Positions 9,275-18,105 of a stretch of DNA of 64,000 nt are shown piece by piece. This stretch comes from Bacteroidales bacterium (GTDB lineage: Bacteria; Bacteroidota; Bacteroidia; Bacteroidales; P3). How positions within the stretch are numbered: the stretch's first letter is position 1; each line of letters opens with the position of its first letter. The notes under the pieces are model-generated. The model had not been told where the DNA came from. It ran no database searches and saw only the letters and a program-made list of their open reading frames with translations. A program made the position numbers and the translations under genes. The DNA lies in the NCBI GenBank assembly GCA_017647785.1, contig JAGCJW010000006.1, forward strand, positions 62,001 through 126,000. The letters are read 5' to 3'.

Positions 9275-9856
9275 ATGATAAAAAGATTTTTAATTACCTT
9301 ATTTGCAATAGTTTTTGGATTAAATACTTTTGCACAAACTTTTATTAGAGACGCAGAACAAGGAAATCCTAATGCACAATATCGACTTGGAAAGATGTAT
9401 GAAAGAGCAGATAGAATGCCAAAAGATATTGCAAAAGCGATAGAATGGTATCAAAAAGCAGCAGAACAAAACCATCCAAAAGCGATAATGGCTTTGGCTG
9501 AGCTTTATTACTATGGAGTAGATGTAAAGCAAAATGCTCACCTTGCTTTTAAATATTTTAACTTGGCAGCCGAACAAAAAAATGCTGAGGCTTATTTTTG
9601 TCTTGGAGAGATGTATGAACAAGGAGTGGGAGTAGCAAAACACCTACCTACTGCGTACGAATGGTTTAAAAAAGCAGCAGATGAAGGAGGACTAGCAAAG
9701 GCACAATTCAAAATAGGTAAGATGTTATATTTTGGAGATGGAGTTAAAAAGAATATTGCACAAGGAGTAAACTATATTAAACTAGCCTTTAATAACGGAT
9801 TCCCAACTGCAATGCAATTCTGGAATGAAAATCAATTATGGCGTTACGAACAATAA
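9275..9856 (+). CDS. Secreted Sel1-repeat protein
   Basis: A 193-residue protein with an N-terminal signal peptide (about residues 1-21, ending FGLNTFAQ). It is followed by four to five Sel1-like repeats of about 36 residues, recognisable by the alternation of 'NAQYRLGKMYE', 'AIEWYQKAAEQ', 'AYFCLGEMYEQGVGV' and 'AYEWFKKAADEG'. Sel1 repeats build helical protein-interaction solenoids. It acts in the periplasm or at the envelope; the partner is unknown. The gene is followed after 8 bases by a second Sel1 gene, a tandem arrangement that suggests duplication. Confidence 0.88.
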   Translation: MIKRFLITLFAIVFGLNTFAQTFIRDAEQGNPNAQYRLGKMYERADRMPKDIAKAIEWYQKAAEQNHPKAIMALAELYYYGVDVKQNAHLAFKYFNLAAEQKNAEAYFCLGEMYEQGVGVAKHLPTAYEWFKKAADEGGLAKAQFKIGKMLYFGDGVKKNIAQGVNYIKLAFNNGFPTAMQFWNENQLWRYEQ

Positions 9857-9864
9857 ATAGTTAT

Positions 9865-10839
9865 ATGAAAAAAATATTATTAGGACTTTGTCTTTTAATT
9901 TGTTTTGGCATAGAATCACAATGTCAAAACCTTTTGTTAAAAGCAAAAAATGGAAATACAGAGGCACAATATGAACTTGCAACTCAATATTATAGAGGAA
10001 TAGGACAAATACAAAGTTACACTAACGCTTTTGTGTGGTATAAAAGAGCAGCAGAAAAGAATCATCTTGCTTCTTGTTATGCACTAGGAACGATGTATGA
10101 AGAGGGTAAGGGTTGTGCTCAAAACAAACGTTTAGCATTTAGTTATTATCTTCAAGCAGCAGAAAGAGGAAATGAACTCTCTCAATTAAAAGTTGCGAAG
10201 ATGTTTGATGAAGGAGAAGGAGTAATAGAAAATAAATCTCGTGCATACCTTTGGTATAGAATATGTGCTGAAAGAGGAGATGCTTTCTCTTGTAGAAGAG
10301 TAGGAGATTTTTACTTTGAGGGAGATGTAATACCAAAAGACTTGGTAGAAGCAAAATACTGGTATGAAAAAGCATCAGAACAAAACGAAGTTTACGCAAT
10401 GCAAAACCTTGCCTATATATACGTTATAGGACAAAGTATTGCACCTGATTACCAAAAAGCATCAAAACTAATTGAACTACCATTAGAAAAAAATCTACCA
10501 GTAGCGCAATACGTAAAAGGTGTTTTGTTGGAAAACGGATTTTATGGAGAAAAGAAAAGAAATGATGCTATAAATTGGTATAAGAAATCTGCTCTTCAAG
10601 ACTGTCCATACGCAAAAGAAGTAGTGGCAATAGACACCTACAACAGAACAGGAGAGATAAAAGATTTGTTATCAATAAAAAATATAGAACAATCTCAAAC
10701 CTACTATATCCTAGGAAAAGAGATGATAGATGGAAAAAAAATAAAGAAAAACCGTAAAAAAGGTTTAGAATACATCAAAAAATCAGCACAATTAGGAAAC
10801 AAGGAAGCAGAAAATTATTTGCAACCAAAGAAAAAATAA
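9865..10839 (+). CDS. Secreted Sel1-repeat protein (second copy, longer)
   Basis: Starting at the ATG at 9865 the product has 324 residues, with a signal peptide (MKKILLGLCLLICFGIESQC...). About seven Sel1-like repeats follow, such as 'AFVWYKRAAEKNH', 'AFSYYLQAAERGNE', 'AYLWYRICAERGD', 'AKYWYEKASEQNE' and 'AINWYKKSALQD'. A longer reading from 9838 would overlap the previous gene and put non-signal residues before the signal peptide, so it is rejected. It is co-directional with the shorter paralogue and only 7 bases before the phosphohexomutase gene. A role as an envelope scaffold or interaction protein is inferred from the fold only. Confidence 0.87.
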   Translation: MKKILLGLCLLICFGIESQCQNLLLKAKNGNTEAQYELATQYYRGIGQIQSYTNAFVWYKRAAEKNHLASCYALGTMYEEGKGCAQNKRLAFSYYLQAAERGNELSQLKVAKMFDEGEGVIENKSRAYLWYRICAERGDAFSCRRVGDFYFEGDVIPKDLVEAKYWYEKASEQNEVYAMQNLAYIYVIGQSIAPDYQKASKLIELPLEKNLPVAQYVKGVLLENGFYGEKKRNDAINWYKKSALQDCPYAKEVVAIDTYNRTGEIKDLLSIKNIEQSQTYYILGKEMIDGKKIKKNRKKGLEYIKKSAQLGNKEAENYLQPKKK

Positions 10840-10846
10840 CCCTTTT

Positions 10847-12550
10847 ATGATACAAATAGATAAAAACGCTACGATAAATGCAGAAAAATGGTTGAATACC
10901 ACCATAGATGACTCTGCAAAACAAGAAATTATTCGTTTAAGAGAAAGTAATGTAGAAGAATTTAACGACGCCTTTTACAGAACTTTGGAATTTGGTACAG
11001 GGGGACTAAGAGGCGTAATGGGTATTGGTACCAACAGAATGAATAAATATACCGTAGCGATGACTACACAAGGGTTCTGTAACTATATTCAAGAAAATAA
11101 CCCAGGAAAGAAAATCCGTACAGTAATCTCTTTTGACAGCAGAAATAATAGTAAAGATTTTGCTAAAATAACAGCAAGAGTTATGGCAGCAAATGGTTTT
11201 GAGGTGTTTTTGTTTGAAGATATACGTCCAACCCCTGAGTTATCTTTCGCTGTAAGAGAACTAAAAGCAGATGCTGGTGTAATGATTACCGCTTCACACA
11301 ATCCAAAAGAATATAACGGATACAAAGCATACTGGAACGATGGAGCACAATTAACCACTCCACACGATGAATTAGTTATTGAAAAAGTAAATGCTATAAC
11401 CGATTTATCACAAGTTAAAATACAAGATGATGATAAAAATATAATAATCATTGGAGAAGATATAGATAAAATATATCTTGAAAAAGTTAAATCTATATCT
11501 ATCAATGGAGATTGTATAAAAAAACAAAAAGACTTAAAGATTGTCTATACACCTCTTCATGGAACAGGTATTTCATTAGTTCCAAGAGCGTTGAAAGAAT
11601 ACGGATTTGAAAATGTAATCTGTGTAGAAGAACAATCCATTCCAAACGGAGACTTTCCAACTTGTGTTTCTCCAAACCCAGAAGATGTAGCAGCACTTGA
11701 AATGGGATTAAAATTAGCAAAACAACTTGACGCTGACATTCTATTGGCCACTGACCCTGATGCGGATAGAGAAGCAATTGCTTTAAAAGATAATAAAGGA
11801 GAATGGATAATATTAAATGGAAATCAAACAGCGAGTCTTTTAACCTATTATCTACTATCAGCGAATAAAAATGCTAACCTTTTAAAAGGAAATGAATATA
11901 TAATAAAAACAGTTGTAACAACCGATTTAATAAAACAAATAGCACAAGATTTCTCAGTAGAGTATTTTGATGTATTGACAGGATTCAAACATATTGCTTC
12001 AAAAATACGTGAAAATGAAGCGACTAAACGATATATTGGAGGAGGAGAAGAAAGTTTTGGATACCTAATAGGCGACTTTGTAAGAGATAAAGACGCTGTG
12101 TCTGCTTGTTGTATACTAGCAGAAATGGTTGCTTGGTTAAAAGAACAAAATACTTCACTATACGATTTCTTACTTGAATTATATAAAAAATATGGATTCT
12201 ATCACGAAAAACAAGTTTCCATCACTCGAAAAGGAAAAACAGGAGCGGAGGAAATAGAAAAAATGATGATGGATTTCAGAAACAACCCTCCAAAAACCCT
12301 TGATAATGATAAGGTTATAGAAATCATAGACTACTTACAAACAGAAAAAACTCTACTCCCAAAATCTAATGTACTGCAATATCTTTTGGAAAGTGGAAGT
12401 AAAGTCTCGGTTCGTCCAAGTGGAACTGAACCTAAAATTAAGTTCTATTTTTCTATCTCAATTCCAATGACTTGTAAAGAAGACTATGAAAAACTACTTA
12501 GAGAATCTAACGAAAAGATAGAAAGAATAAAAAAAGAAATTAGACTATAA
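10847..12550 (+). CDS. Phosphoglucomutase/phosphomannomutase family protein
   Basis: A 567-residue alpha-D-phosphohexomutase that interconverts hexose 1- and 6-phosphates. It shows GTGGLRG near residue 50, the active-site phosphoserine loop TASHNP with S150, the magnesium loop DPDADR (around residue 303), the sugar-binding loop GGGEESFG and the C-terminal phosphate-binding RPSGTEPKIKFY. The length and motifs fit the long Bacteroidota/Firmicutes PgcA-type enzymes, active mainly on glucose and mannose or ribose phosphates; substrate choice cannot be read from sequence. It is the last gene of its plus-strand run and is followed by a strong terminator. Confidence 0.93.
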   Translation: MIQIDKNATINAEKWLNTTIDDSAKQEIIRLRESNVEEFNDAFYRTLEFGTGGLRGVMGIGTNRMNKYTVAMTTQGFCNYIQENNPGKKIRTVISFDSRNNSKDFAKITARVMAANGFEVFLFEDIRPTPELSFAVRELKADAGVMITASHNPKEYNGYKAYWNDGAQLTTPHDELVIEKVNAITDLSQVKIQDDDKNIIIIGEDIDKIYLEKVKSISINGDCIKKQKDLKIVYTPLHGTGISLVPRALKEYGFENVICVEEQSIPNGDFPTCVSPNPEDVAALEMGLKLAKQLDADILLATDPDADREAIALKDNKGEWIILNGNQTASLLTYYLLSANKNANLLKGNEYIIKTVVTTDLIKQIAQDFSVEYFDVLTGFKHIASKIRENEATKRYIGGGEESFGYLIGDFVRDKDAVSACCILAEMVAWLKEQNTSLYDFLLELYKKYGFYHEKQVSITRKGKTGAEEIEKMMMDFRNNPPKTLDNDKVIEIIDYLQTEKTLLPKSNVLQYLLESGSKVSVRPSGTEPKIKFYFSISIPMTCKEDYEKLLRESNEKIERIKKEIRL

Positions 12551-12554
12551 AAAT

Positions 12555-12588
12555 AAAAAAGGGAGTTGAAATTTAACTCCCTTTTTTT
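12555..12588. terminator. Rho-independent terminator, probably bidirectional
   Basis: Stem GGGAGTT (12561-12567) pairs with AACTCCC (12575-12581) across a 7-base loop. It is flanked by an A-run on the left and a T-run on the right, so it can stop transcripts from the phosphohexomutase gene and from the convergent methyltransferase operon. Confidence 0.85.
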
Positions 12589-12674
12589 ATTCTTCGTTTC
12601 GCAAAAATATTTCTTTAAAACAATTTTTTCTTTCGGCCTTTTAGAAAATTATTTCTTCGTTTTATTAATCCTCT

Positions 12675-13205
12675 TTATTTTATTAAACAATATAGTTGCC
12701 AAAGAAAAATACCCGCCGAAACTGATACGTTAAAGGAGTGTTTTGTCCCAAATTGTGGAATTTCAACACTTTGGTGGCATAAGTCGATTACTTCTTGTTC
12801 AACTCCATCAACTTCATTTCCAAGTACGATAGCGATTTTTGTATTTTTTTCTAATTTTAGTTCGTCAAGCATTACACTATTGGTTGTTTGTTCTAGGGAT
12901 AATAGTGTCCAACCTTCTTCTTTTAGTTGTTTTACAATGGTTTGTGTTGATTCAACATATTCCCACGCAACGCTTTCTGTTGCTCCTAGGGCTGTTTTTT
13001 GTATTTCTCGGTGAGGTGGACATGGGGTTATTCCGCATAGATATATTTTTTCTATACGAAAGGCATCAGATGTACGAAAGATTGAGCCTATATTACTCAT
13101 ACTTCTGATGTTGTCGGCAATTATTATGAAAGGAAATTTGTTGGAAGTTTTGAATTCTTCTACACTCATTCTTCCTAGTTGTTCCATTGATAGTTTTTCT
13201 CTCAT
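12675..13205 (-). CDS. SpoU/TrmH family RNA 2'-O-methyltransferase
   Basis: A 176-residue SPOUT-fold methyltransferase that uses S-adenosylmethionine to methylate a ribose 2'-OH in tRNA or rRNA. The three SpoU motifs are visible: NIGSIFRTSDAF (motif 1), IAIVLGNEVDGV (motif 2) and IPQFGTKHSFNVSVSAGI (motif 3). There is no N-terminal substrate-binding extension such as that of RlmB, so it resembles the short TrmH/TrmL-like forms; the exact target base is not predictable. Its start overlaps the upstream GldN-like gene by four bases (ATGA). Confidence 0.88.
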   Translation of the reverse strand: MREKLSMEQLGRMSVEEFKTSNKFPFIIIADNIRSMSNIGSIFRTSDAFRIEKIYLCGITPCPPHREIQKTALGATESVAWEYVESTQTIVKQLKEEGWTLLSLEQTTNSVMLDELKLEKNTKIAIVLGNEVDGVEQEVIDLCHQSVEIPQFGTKHSFNVSVSAGIFLWQLYCLIK

Positions 13206-14146
13206 TTTTGGTTTTTATTATATATTCTTATTCCTAGTTGTGTGTAACCTTTTTCGTCTATTTGGTAAAGTGGCAGGTAGTATTGTATGTTTTTAAATAT
13301 TTCAAGGGTTTGTGGATTAATACTCCAATTTTCAGCTATTCGTAATGCTATTATGTCTTCGGGTAGTATGTCTGAATAGCTTTTCCTGATTTGTTCTTCT
13401 TCTGTTTGTTCATCGAAATAAACAAAGGTGTTTTCTAGAATGAATAGGTTTTCGATTTCTTTTTTTGTATTAAAGTCATCACCGTTTGTTTTAAAGACTT
13501 TTATTTCGTCTTTATTGATTTTTGAGAATAGACTTGTGGAGAATGGCATTTGTACAGGGTATTTCAGACTGTGTGCAGAGAGTACTGTGTCGGGTATGTT
13601 TAATAGTTCAGGGATTTTATTGTCAGGGTTTTCTTCGGGAAATATCCAAAATAGTGGTAGTTGAAGAGTGTCTGTTTCGTTTTCAAAGGATTTGTATCTT
13701 ACTAAGTATGGGCAATAGGCTTTGATTTGTTTACTTAGGGATATGTTTTTATAGTTATATGTTAGGAATTCTTCGAATTGATATGTGGATACAAATTTTT
13801 TGATGTAAGAGAAAATACTGTCTTTCCCTACTTCTATTCCAAAGTTGTCTTTTTCAAAGGCAATGATTGTTTTTATTACTGTGTCAAGTGTGATTTCTCG
13901 TTTTCTTTCGTCATAGATTTTTACTTTTTTATCTTTGACGGCTGAGAGTATTATGTCCGCAAGTTCTTCACGAAAGTAGCCTGTGAGGTGTTCGTATTTA
14001 ACGGGGTTAAGTATTTTGTTTATTTCCCATTGTGGGTTGAAGACTCCTACTTTATGGAATTCATGTTCAATGGCGTATTCACCATAGCTTTGGGCTTTTG
14101 CTCCAAAACTGATTGTTAGAAATAAGATTAAAATTATTTTTTTCAT
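13202..14146 (-). CDS. GldN/PorN-like secreted protein (copy 2)
   Basis: A 314-residue protein with a clear signal peptide (cleavage near AKAQS, residue 20). After about residue 60 comes ADIILSAVKDKKVKIYDERK, similar to the GldN segment 'LFDAIxxGKLxAYD'. Later DIIALRIAENWSINPQTLEI matches the GldN pattern of a Trp-containing strand pair followed by a conserved 'I-x-x-I/Y-x-P' end. GldN/PorN forms the periplasmic ring of the type IX secretion system. Here it is not in a gldKLMN cluster but next to a paralogue, so this is a family-level assignment. It sits 2 bases downstream of that paralogue and overlaps the methyltransferase gene. Confidence 0.5.
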   Translation of the reverse strand: MKKIILILFLTISFGAKAQSYGEYAIEHEFHKVGVFNPQWEINKILNPVKYEHLTGYFREELADIILSAVKDKKVKIYDERKREITLDTVIKTIIAFEKDNFGIEVGKDSIFSYIKKFVSTYQFEEFLTYNYKNISLSKQIKAYCPYLVRYKSFENETDTLQLPLFWIFPEENPDNKIPELLNIPDTVLSAHSLKYPVQMPFSTSLFSKINKDEIKVFKTNGDDFNTKKEIENLFILENTFVYFDEQTEEEQIRKSYSDILPEDIIALRIAENWSINPQTLEIFKNIQYYLPLYQIDEKGYTQLGIRIYNKNQK

Positions 14147-14148
14147 AA

Positions 14149-15177
14149 TTAATTTTCTTTACGGATATAAAACAATGGATAGAAACCTCTGAATGAATTG
14201 TCGTTACCGGTTAATCGTATAACGGGTGCAAAGTAATTGATTTGTTTTCTGAAACATAGGTTTTCTAAATCAAATGTCCATTTTTGTCCAAAGCGAAAAT
14301 AGTCTATGTGTTCTCCCATGTATTTTATTTTGACAATGGTGTCTTTTTCAATGGTGTTATACATGGAGTCTTCTGTTACAAGGGTTTCTCTCGTTTGATA
14401 TTCTAATTGTTTTAGTATTTCAACTTTGTTGAAGGCTGTAGAGGCTGATGGTGAGTCATAGGTGTTTATTTGCATGTTTTCAGCTTTTGATATAAGCATA
14501 TCTAGAAATGGTATGGAGTATTCTGCTTCTAGGTGATTGAGCCACCATTGGTAAGGTGTGGTATTGTAAATAGGTATGGTAAATTCTATGTTACTTGATA
14601 CTACAACTTCATCGGTTGTTTTGTTGTTTTTTAATGGTTTTATCCAACCTAAAGGGTATGAAAAGTGTTCTTGTATTTTTAAATCTTCATCGTCAAGTAT
14701 AATACTGTCCATTGTGAATATTGGTTGAAAAGCTGTGACTTCACTTCTTATCAGCATTGTTTTTGTGTTATACCACCAGCGTTCTTCAAATTGTATTTTT
14801 CTTATGTTGTTTTCAATTAATTTTTGAGTTTCTTCTGGTGTATATTCTTTATTGAATTTTTCTTTTAATGTTTTTGCAAGTAGGTTGGAAATTGAATCAT
14901 AAGAAAGACTATCTTTATCGTTTATATAGAAGAATAGTTTTTTGTCTTTTGATTTTGCAACTATTTTATCAAAAGCTTGCCACCAAAATCTTTTGTCTAT
15001 AATGAAATCATATTTAATAGAGTCTTTTTCGGAAGAGGATTGTATTTCTGCAATCATAATAGGAACGCTGTAAACAATCTTCATGGATAGTAGTTTCTCT
15101 TGACTGTATGAGTTTTGACTTAAAAAGATAAGGCAAAATAATACAATTAAATAATTTAGTTTGTTTTTATTTTTCAT
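14149..15177 (-). CDS. GldN/PorN-like secreted protein (copy 1)
   Basis: A 342-residue protein with a signal peptide (LNYLIVLFCLIFLSQNSYSQ). Two segments follow the GldN strand pattern: IRKIQFEERWWYNTKTMLI ending in AFQPI, and IDYFRFGQKWTFDLENLCF ending in YFAPVI. The first is preceded by a 'TPEETQKLIENN' helix, as seen in GldN. The same two-part layout occurs in the next gene, so the two are probably ancient duplicates. It overlaps the upstream IPExxxVDY-type gene by 11 bases. A T9SS-related periplasmic role is inferred from similarity and from the T9SS cargo in this window; an unrelated secreted family remains possible. Confidence 0.5.
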   Translation of the reverse strand: MKNKNKLNYLIVLFCLIFLSQNSYSQEKLLSMKIVYSVPIMIAEIQSSSEKDSIKYDFIIDKRFWWQAFDKIVAKSKDKKLFFYINDKDSLSYDSISNLLAKTLKEKFNKEYTPEETQKLIENNIRKIQFEERWWYNTKTMLIRSEVTAFQPIFTMDSIILDDEDLKIQEHFSYPLGWIKPLKNNKTTDEVVVSSNIEFTIPIYNTTPYQWWLNHLEAEYSIPFLDMLISKAENMQINTYDSPSASTAFNKVEILKQLEYQTRETLVTEDSMYNTIEKDTIVKIKYMGEHIDYFRFGQKWTFDLENLCFRKQINYFAPVIRLTGNDNSFRGFYPLFYIRKEN

Positions 15178-15742
15178 AATTTTTTAAATCTGCAATATAA
15201 TTATCAATAGAGAATAATAAACTTTCAAGTGTTTCTGAAGTAAGAGATTGATTGCCTTGTGTAAATGTTTTGTAGGAAGAGGATACGACTTGCTCTCCAA
15301 ATAAGTCCATTTGCACTGTTTGTGTGGTTTCTAATGGTAAAAACTCTCCTTGGGTAATTTCACTTTCCATTAATTTTTTTAGTAATTCTTCAGCTACTTT
15401 TTTATTGTCTTTACCTACAATTACTATGATACTAGTGAAATCTTTCCAGTTACTGATTAAGGTATTATTGTTACTATTTTTTGTGTTTATCAATATGATT
15501 TTGCAAAATTTATCTTTGTAATCGCAATAGTAGGTTGTGAATTTATCATTGTTCTTTGTATTGTCTTTCCATATGTAAAAATCTTCACTTTTTACGAACT
15601 TATATTTCGTAAATCTGTTTATACGAGCAACAAAGGTAAAATCATGGTATTCTGATACAATGCCCAATATACTCAATTCATCTTTTTCTAATGAGCAACC
15701 ATAATCTGTAGGATTGATTGTAAATATAGTTTTTGCTTTCAT
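15167..15742 (-). CDS. IPExxxVDY family-like protein
   Basis: A 191-residue cytoplasmic protein without signal peptide. The opening DELSILGIVSEYHDFTFVARIN fits the 'LIGIxSxxxDYxLxWxLN' start that I recall for the Bacteroidota IPExxxVDY family. The central CKIILINTKNSNNNTLI matches the 'LIxNxxxxxxLIPE' region and DFTSIIVIVG the 'VDYFLIIRG' strand. The literal IPE and VDY letters are not conserved, so the match is partial. Its function is unknown. In many genomes this family lies near housekeeping genes such as pyk; here it leads an operon with two GldN-like genes. Promoter elements lie immediately upstream. Confidence 0.55.
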   Translation of the reverse strand: MKAKTIFTINPTDYGCSLEKDELSILGIVSEYHDFTFVARINRFTKYKFVKSEDFYIWKDNTKNNDKFTTYYCDYKDKFCKIILINTKNSNNNTLISNWKDFTSIIVIVGKDNKKVAEELLKKLMESEITQGEFLPLETTQTVQMDLFGEQVVSSSYKTFTQGNQSLTSETLESLLFSIDNYIADLKNYEK

Positions 15743-15760
15743 AAAAGACTAATTTTTCTG

Positions 15761-15768
15761 CAAATTTA
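15761..15768 (-). promoter_or_regulatory. Putative -7 element for the IPExxxVDY/GldN-like operon
   Basis: Minus-strand TAAATTTG matches TAnnTTTG, 18 bases upstream of the start codon. No clear -33 TTTG lies at the right distance. It is back to back with the pruA promoter; the two control regions are only 11 bases apart. Confidence 0.45.
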
Positions 15769-15779
15769 CTGCTTTTTCT

Positions 15780-15810
15780 TTTGACAAGATTAAAAAAACA
15801 TATATATTTG
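15780..15810 (+). promoter_or_regulatory. Promoter of pruA
   Basis: TTTG at 15780-15783 and TATATTTG at 15803-15810 are separated by exactly 19 bp, a full match to the Bacteroidota sigma-ABfr consensus. Transcription should begin near 15817, giving a leader of about 45 bases before the ATG at 15862. Confidence 0.8.
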
Positions 15811-15861
15811 CACAAATTAAAGTTAATAAAAAAAAATAACATTTTTAATACCCATAAAGTT

Positions 15862-17490
15862 ATGAACAATTCGACATTTTTCTTTATGCAGCCAAAGAAT
15901 GAACCTGTTTTATCATACGCCCAAGGTTCAAAAGAAAGGGAATTATTAAAACAAGAGTTGGAAAAGCAATACAATCAATGTATAGAAATTCCTATCATAA
16001 TAAATGGACAAGAGATAAGAACAGGAAATGTAGCTGAGGTTGTAATGCCATCGGAACATTCACATGTTCTTGCAAAGTTTCATAAAGCAGATAAAGAAAC
16101 AGTACAAAAAGCCATTGATGCAGCACTTGAAGCAAGAAAAAAATGGGAAAATGTTCATTGGATAGAGCGTTGTAGCATTATGTTAAAAGCAGCAGAATTG
16201 TTAGCAGGTAAATATCGTTATGTTATCAACGCCTCTACTATGCTGGGACAAGGTAAAAATCCTTTCCAAGCAGAAATAGACTCAGCGTGTGAGACAATAG
16301 ATTTTCTTCGTTTCAACGTTCACTATGCCTCAAAGATTTATGCGCAACAACCATTAAGTGATAATAGCGCAATCAATAGATTAGAATATAGAGGATTGGA
16401 AGGTTTTGTTTATACAATTTCTCCATTTAACTTTACTTCTATTGCTTGTAACCTTAATATATCTCCTGTTCTTATGGGTAATGTTACGGTTTGGAAACCA
16501 GCAACAACAGCAGTTCTTTCAAACTACTATTTAATGAAAATCTTACAAGAAGCAGGCGTACCTGATGGAGTAATAAACTTTGTGCCAGGAGATGGTGGAG
16601 TTATCTCTGATGTATGTTTTTCTTCAAAGGATTTAGCAGGTATTCATTTCACAGGTTCAACTCGTACATTCAATAACTTTTGGAAACTAATAGGAGAAAA
16701 TATAAACAATTATAGAACATATCCTAAAATAGTGGGAGAAACAGGAGGAAAGGACTTTATCTTTGCTCATAAGTCTGCCAATCCACAAGAATTAGCAGTT
16801 GCGATAGTAAGAGGTGCTTTTGAATATCAAGGACAAAAGTGTTCAGCAGCGTCACGAGCTTATGTTCCAAAAGAAATATGGGAAGAAACTTTCTCTTACA
16901 TTAAAGAAATGACAAAAAAGATAAAAGTATCTTCATCAATGGAAATGGGAAGTTTTATGAACTCAGTAATAGATGAAAAATCTTTTGATAACATAGCACA
17001 ATACGTAGAAAGAGCAAAATCTTGTTCTGATGCCCAAGTGGTTTTAGGAGGAGGATGTGATAAGAGCGTAGGATATTTCATTTCTCCAACTATAATTCTT
17101 ACCTCAAATCCTCATTACGAAACAATGGAGACAGAACTCTTTGGCCCAGTGATTACAATCTATCTATACGATGGAGATAAATATGAAGAAACCTTAGAAT
17201 TATGTGATAAGACCTCTCCATACGCTCTTACAGGTTCAATCTTTGCTCACTCACGTTACGATATAGAAACAGCAATGAATAAATTAAGATATAGTGCTGG
17301 TAACTTCTATATAAATGATAAACCAACTGGAGCTGTAGTTGGTAATCAACCATTTGGAGGAGCAAGAGCATCAGGAACTAACGACAAAGCAGGTTCAGAA
17401 CTCAATCTATATCGTTGGGTGTCTCCACGTTGTATAAAAGAAACTTTAGTTCCACCTACAGATTTCACTTATCCGTTTATGGATATTTGA
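15862..17490 (+). CDS. pruA: L-glutamate gamma-semialdehyde (delta-1-pyrroline-5-carboxylate) dehydrogenase
   Basis: A 542-residue aldehyde dehydrogenase that oxidises glutamate semialdehyde/P5C to glutamate with NAD+ in proline breakdown. Catalytic residues are E293 in GETGGKDF and C327 in GQKCSAASRAY. The cofactor-binding segment HFTGSTRTFNNFW and the C-terminal NQPFGGARASGTNDKAG are typical of the P5C dehydrogenase branch. A longer in-frame reading begins at 15781, but the perfect promoter at 15780-15810 lies inside it, so the ATG at 15862 is the start. No proline dehydrogenase gene is adjacent. It is followed by a bidirectional terminator. Confidence 0.92.
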   Translation: MNNSTFFFMQPKNEPVLSYAQGSKERELLKQELEKQYNQCIEIPIIINGQEIRTGNVAEVVMPSEHSHVLAKFHKADKETVQKAIDAALEARKKWENVHWIERCSIMLKAAELLAGKYRYVINASTMLGQGKNPFQAEIDSACETIDFLRFNVHYASKIYAQQPLSDNSAINRLEYRGLEGFVYTISPFNFTSIACNLNISPVLMGNVTVWKPATTAVLSNYYLMKILQEAGVPDGVINFVPGDGGVISDVCFSSKDLAGIHFTGSTRTFNNFWKLIGENINNYRTYPKIVGETGGKDFIFAHKSANPQELAVAIVRGAFEYQGQKCSAASRAYVPKEIWEETFSYIKEMTKKIKVSSSMEMGSFMNSVIDEKSFDNIAQYVERAKSCSDAQVVLGGGCDKSVGYFISPTIILTSNPHYETMETELFGPVITIYLYDGDKYEETLELCDKTSPYALTGSIFAHSRYDIETAMNKLRYSAGNFYINDKPTGAVVGNQPFGGARASGTNDKAGSELNLYRWVSPRCIKETLVPPTDFTYPFMDI

Positions 17491-17537
17491 TAATTGGGTA
17501 GCAAAAACAAAGAAATGAATTGTGAAAATAAAATAAA

Positions 17538-17574
17538 AAAGAGTTGAATCTTGATTTTATAGATTCAACTCTTT
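17538..17574. terminator. Bidirectional rho-independent terminator between pruA and ssb
   Basis: A 13-base stem, AAAGAGTTGAATC (17538-17550) with GATTCAACTCTTT (17562-17574), closes an 11-base loop. A-rich left and T-rich right flanks let it serve both convergent genes. Confidence 0.85.
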
Positions 17575-17597
17575 ATGTTTTTCTATTTTTTAACTAT

Positions 17598-18083
17598 TTA
17601 AAATGGTAAATCTCCTAATTTGTTTAAATCGTTATCTTCAGCAAGAAGTTTAGAAATGTTTAAATCGTTATCATTTGTTTGGAATTGTTCCTCTAGCAAA
17701 GAGTCATAAATAACATCTGTATTGTTATCGTCATTTGCATTTGATTGGTAGATGTGTGCTCTATTCAATATTTTGAAATTTTCTGCGACAATTTCAACAA
17801 CTCTTTTTTTGTTACCGTCCTTATCTTCTCTCATTCGAGATTTTATTCTACCTTCAATATAAAGGTGAGTTCCTTTTTTCAAGAATTTTTCAGCAACTTC
17901 AGCTAATCCTCTCCAGCAAATAATATTATGCCATTCGGTTTCTTCTATTTTTGTACCATCTTTCGTTTTATGAGTTTCTGTTGTTGCCAAAGAAAAAGAG
18001 GCTTTTTTTACATCATCAAACGATATTATTTCTGGGTCTTTCCCCAAATTACCAATTAAAATAACCTTGTTTACTCCTATCAT
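17598..18083 (-). CDS. ssb: Single-stranded DNA-binding protein
   Basis: A 161-residue OB-fold protein that coats single-stranded DNA in replication and repair. The N-terminus GVNKVILIGNLGKDPEI, the HNIICWRGLAEVAEKFLKKG block and LYIEGRIKSR are classical SSB motifs. A disordered Asn/Asp-rich linker leads to the acidic tip LNKLGDLPF, the protein-interaction tail. An in-frame start at 18134 would add 17 residues unlike any SSB and would include the promoter, so the ATG at 18081-18083 is used. The gene is divergent from lysS. Confidence 0.92.
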   Translation of the reverse strand: MIGVNKVILIGNLGKDPEIISFDDVKKASFSLATTETHKTKDGTKIEETEWHNIICWRGLAEVAEKFLKKGTHLYIEGRIKSRMREDKDGNKKRVVEIVAENFKILNRAHIYQSNANDDNNTDVIYDSLLEEQFQTNDNDLNISKLLAEDNDLNKLGDLPF

Positions 18084-18105
18084 AACTTTCCTTAATTTTA
18101 TGTTG

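Noticed and set aside
9320-9643. Minus-strand open frame of 107 codons across the Sel1 gene
   Set aside because: Antisense to repeated Sel1 coding sequence; the product is low-complexity and unlike any protein family.
15781-15861. Longer N-terminus for pruA
   Set aside because: Would contain the perfect promoter at 15780-15810 and unlikely residues; the ATG at 15862 fits the family.
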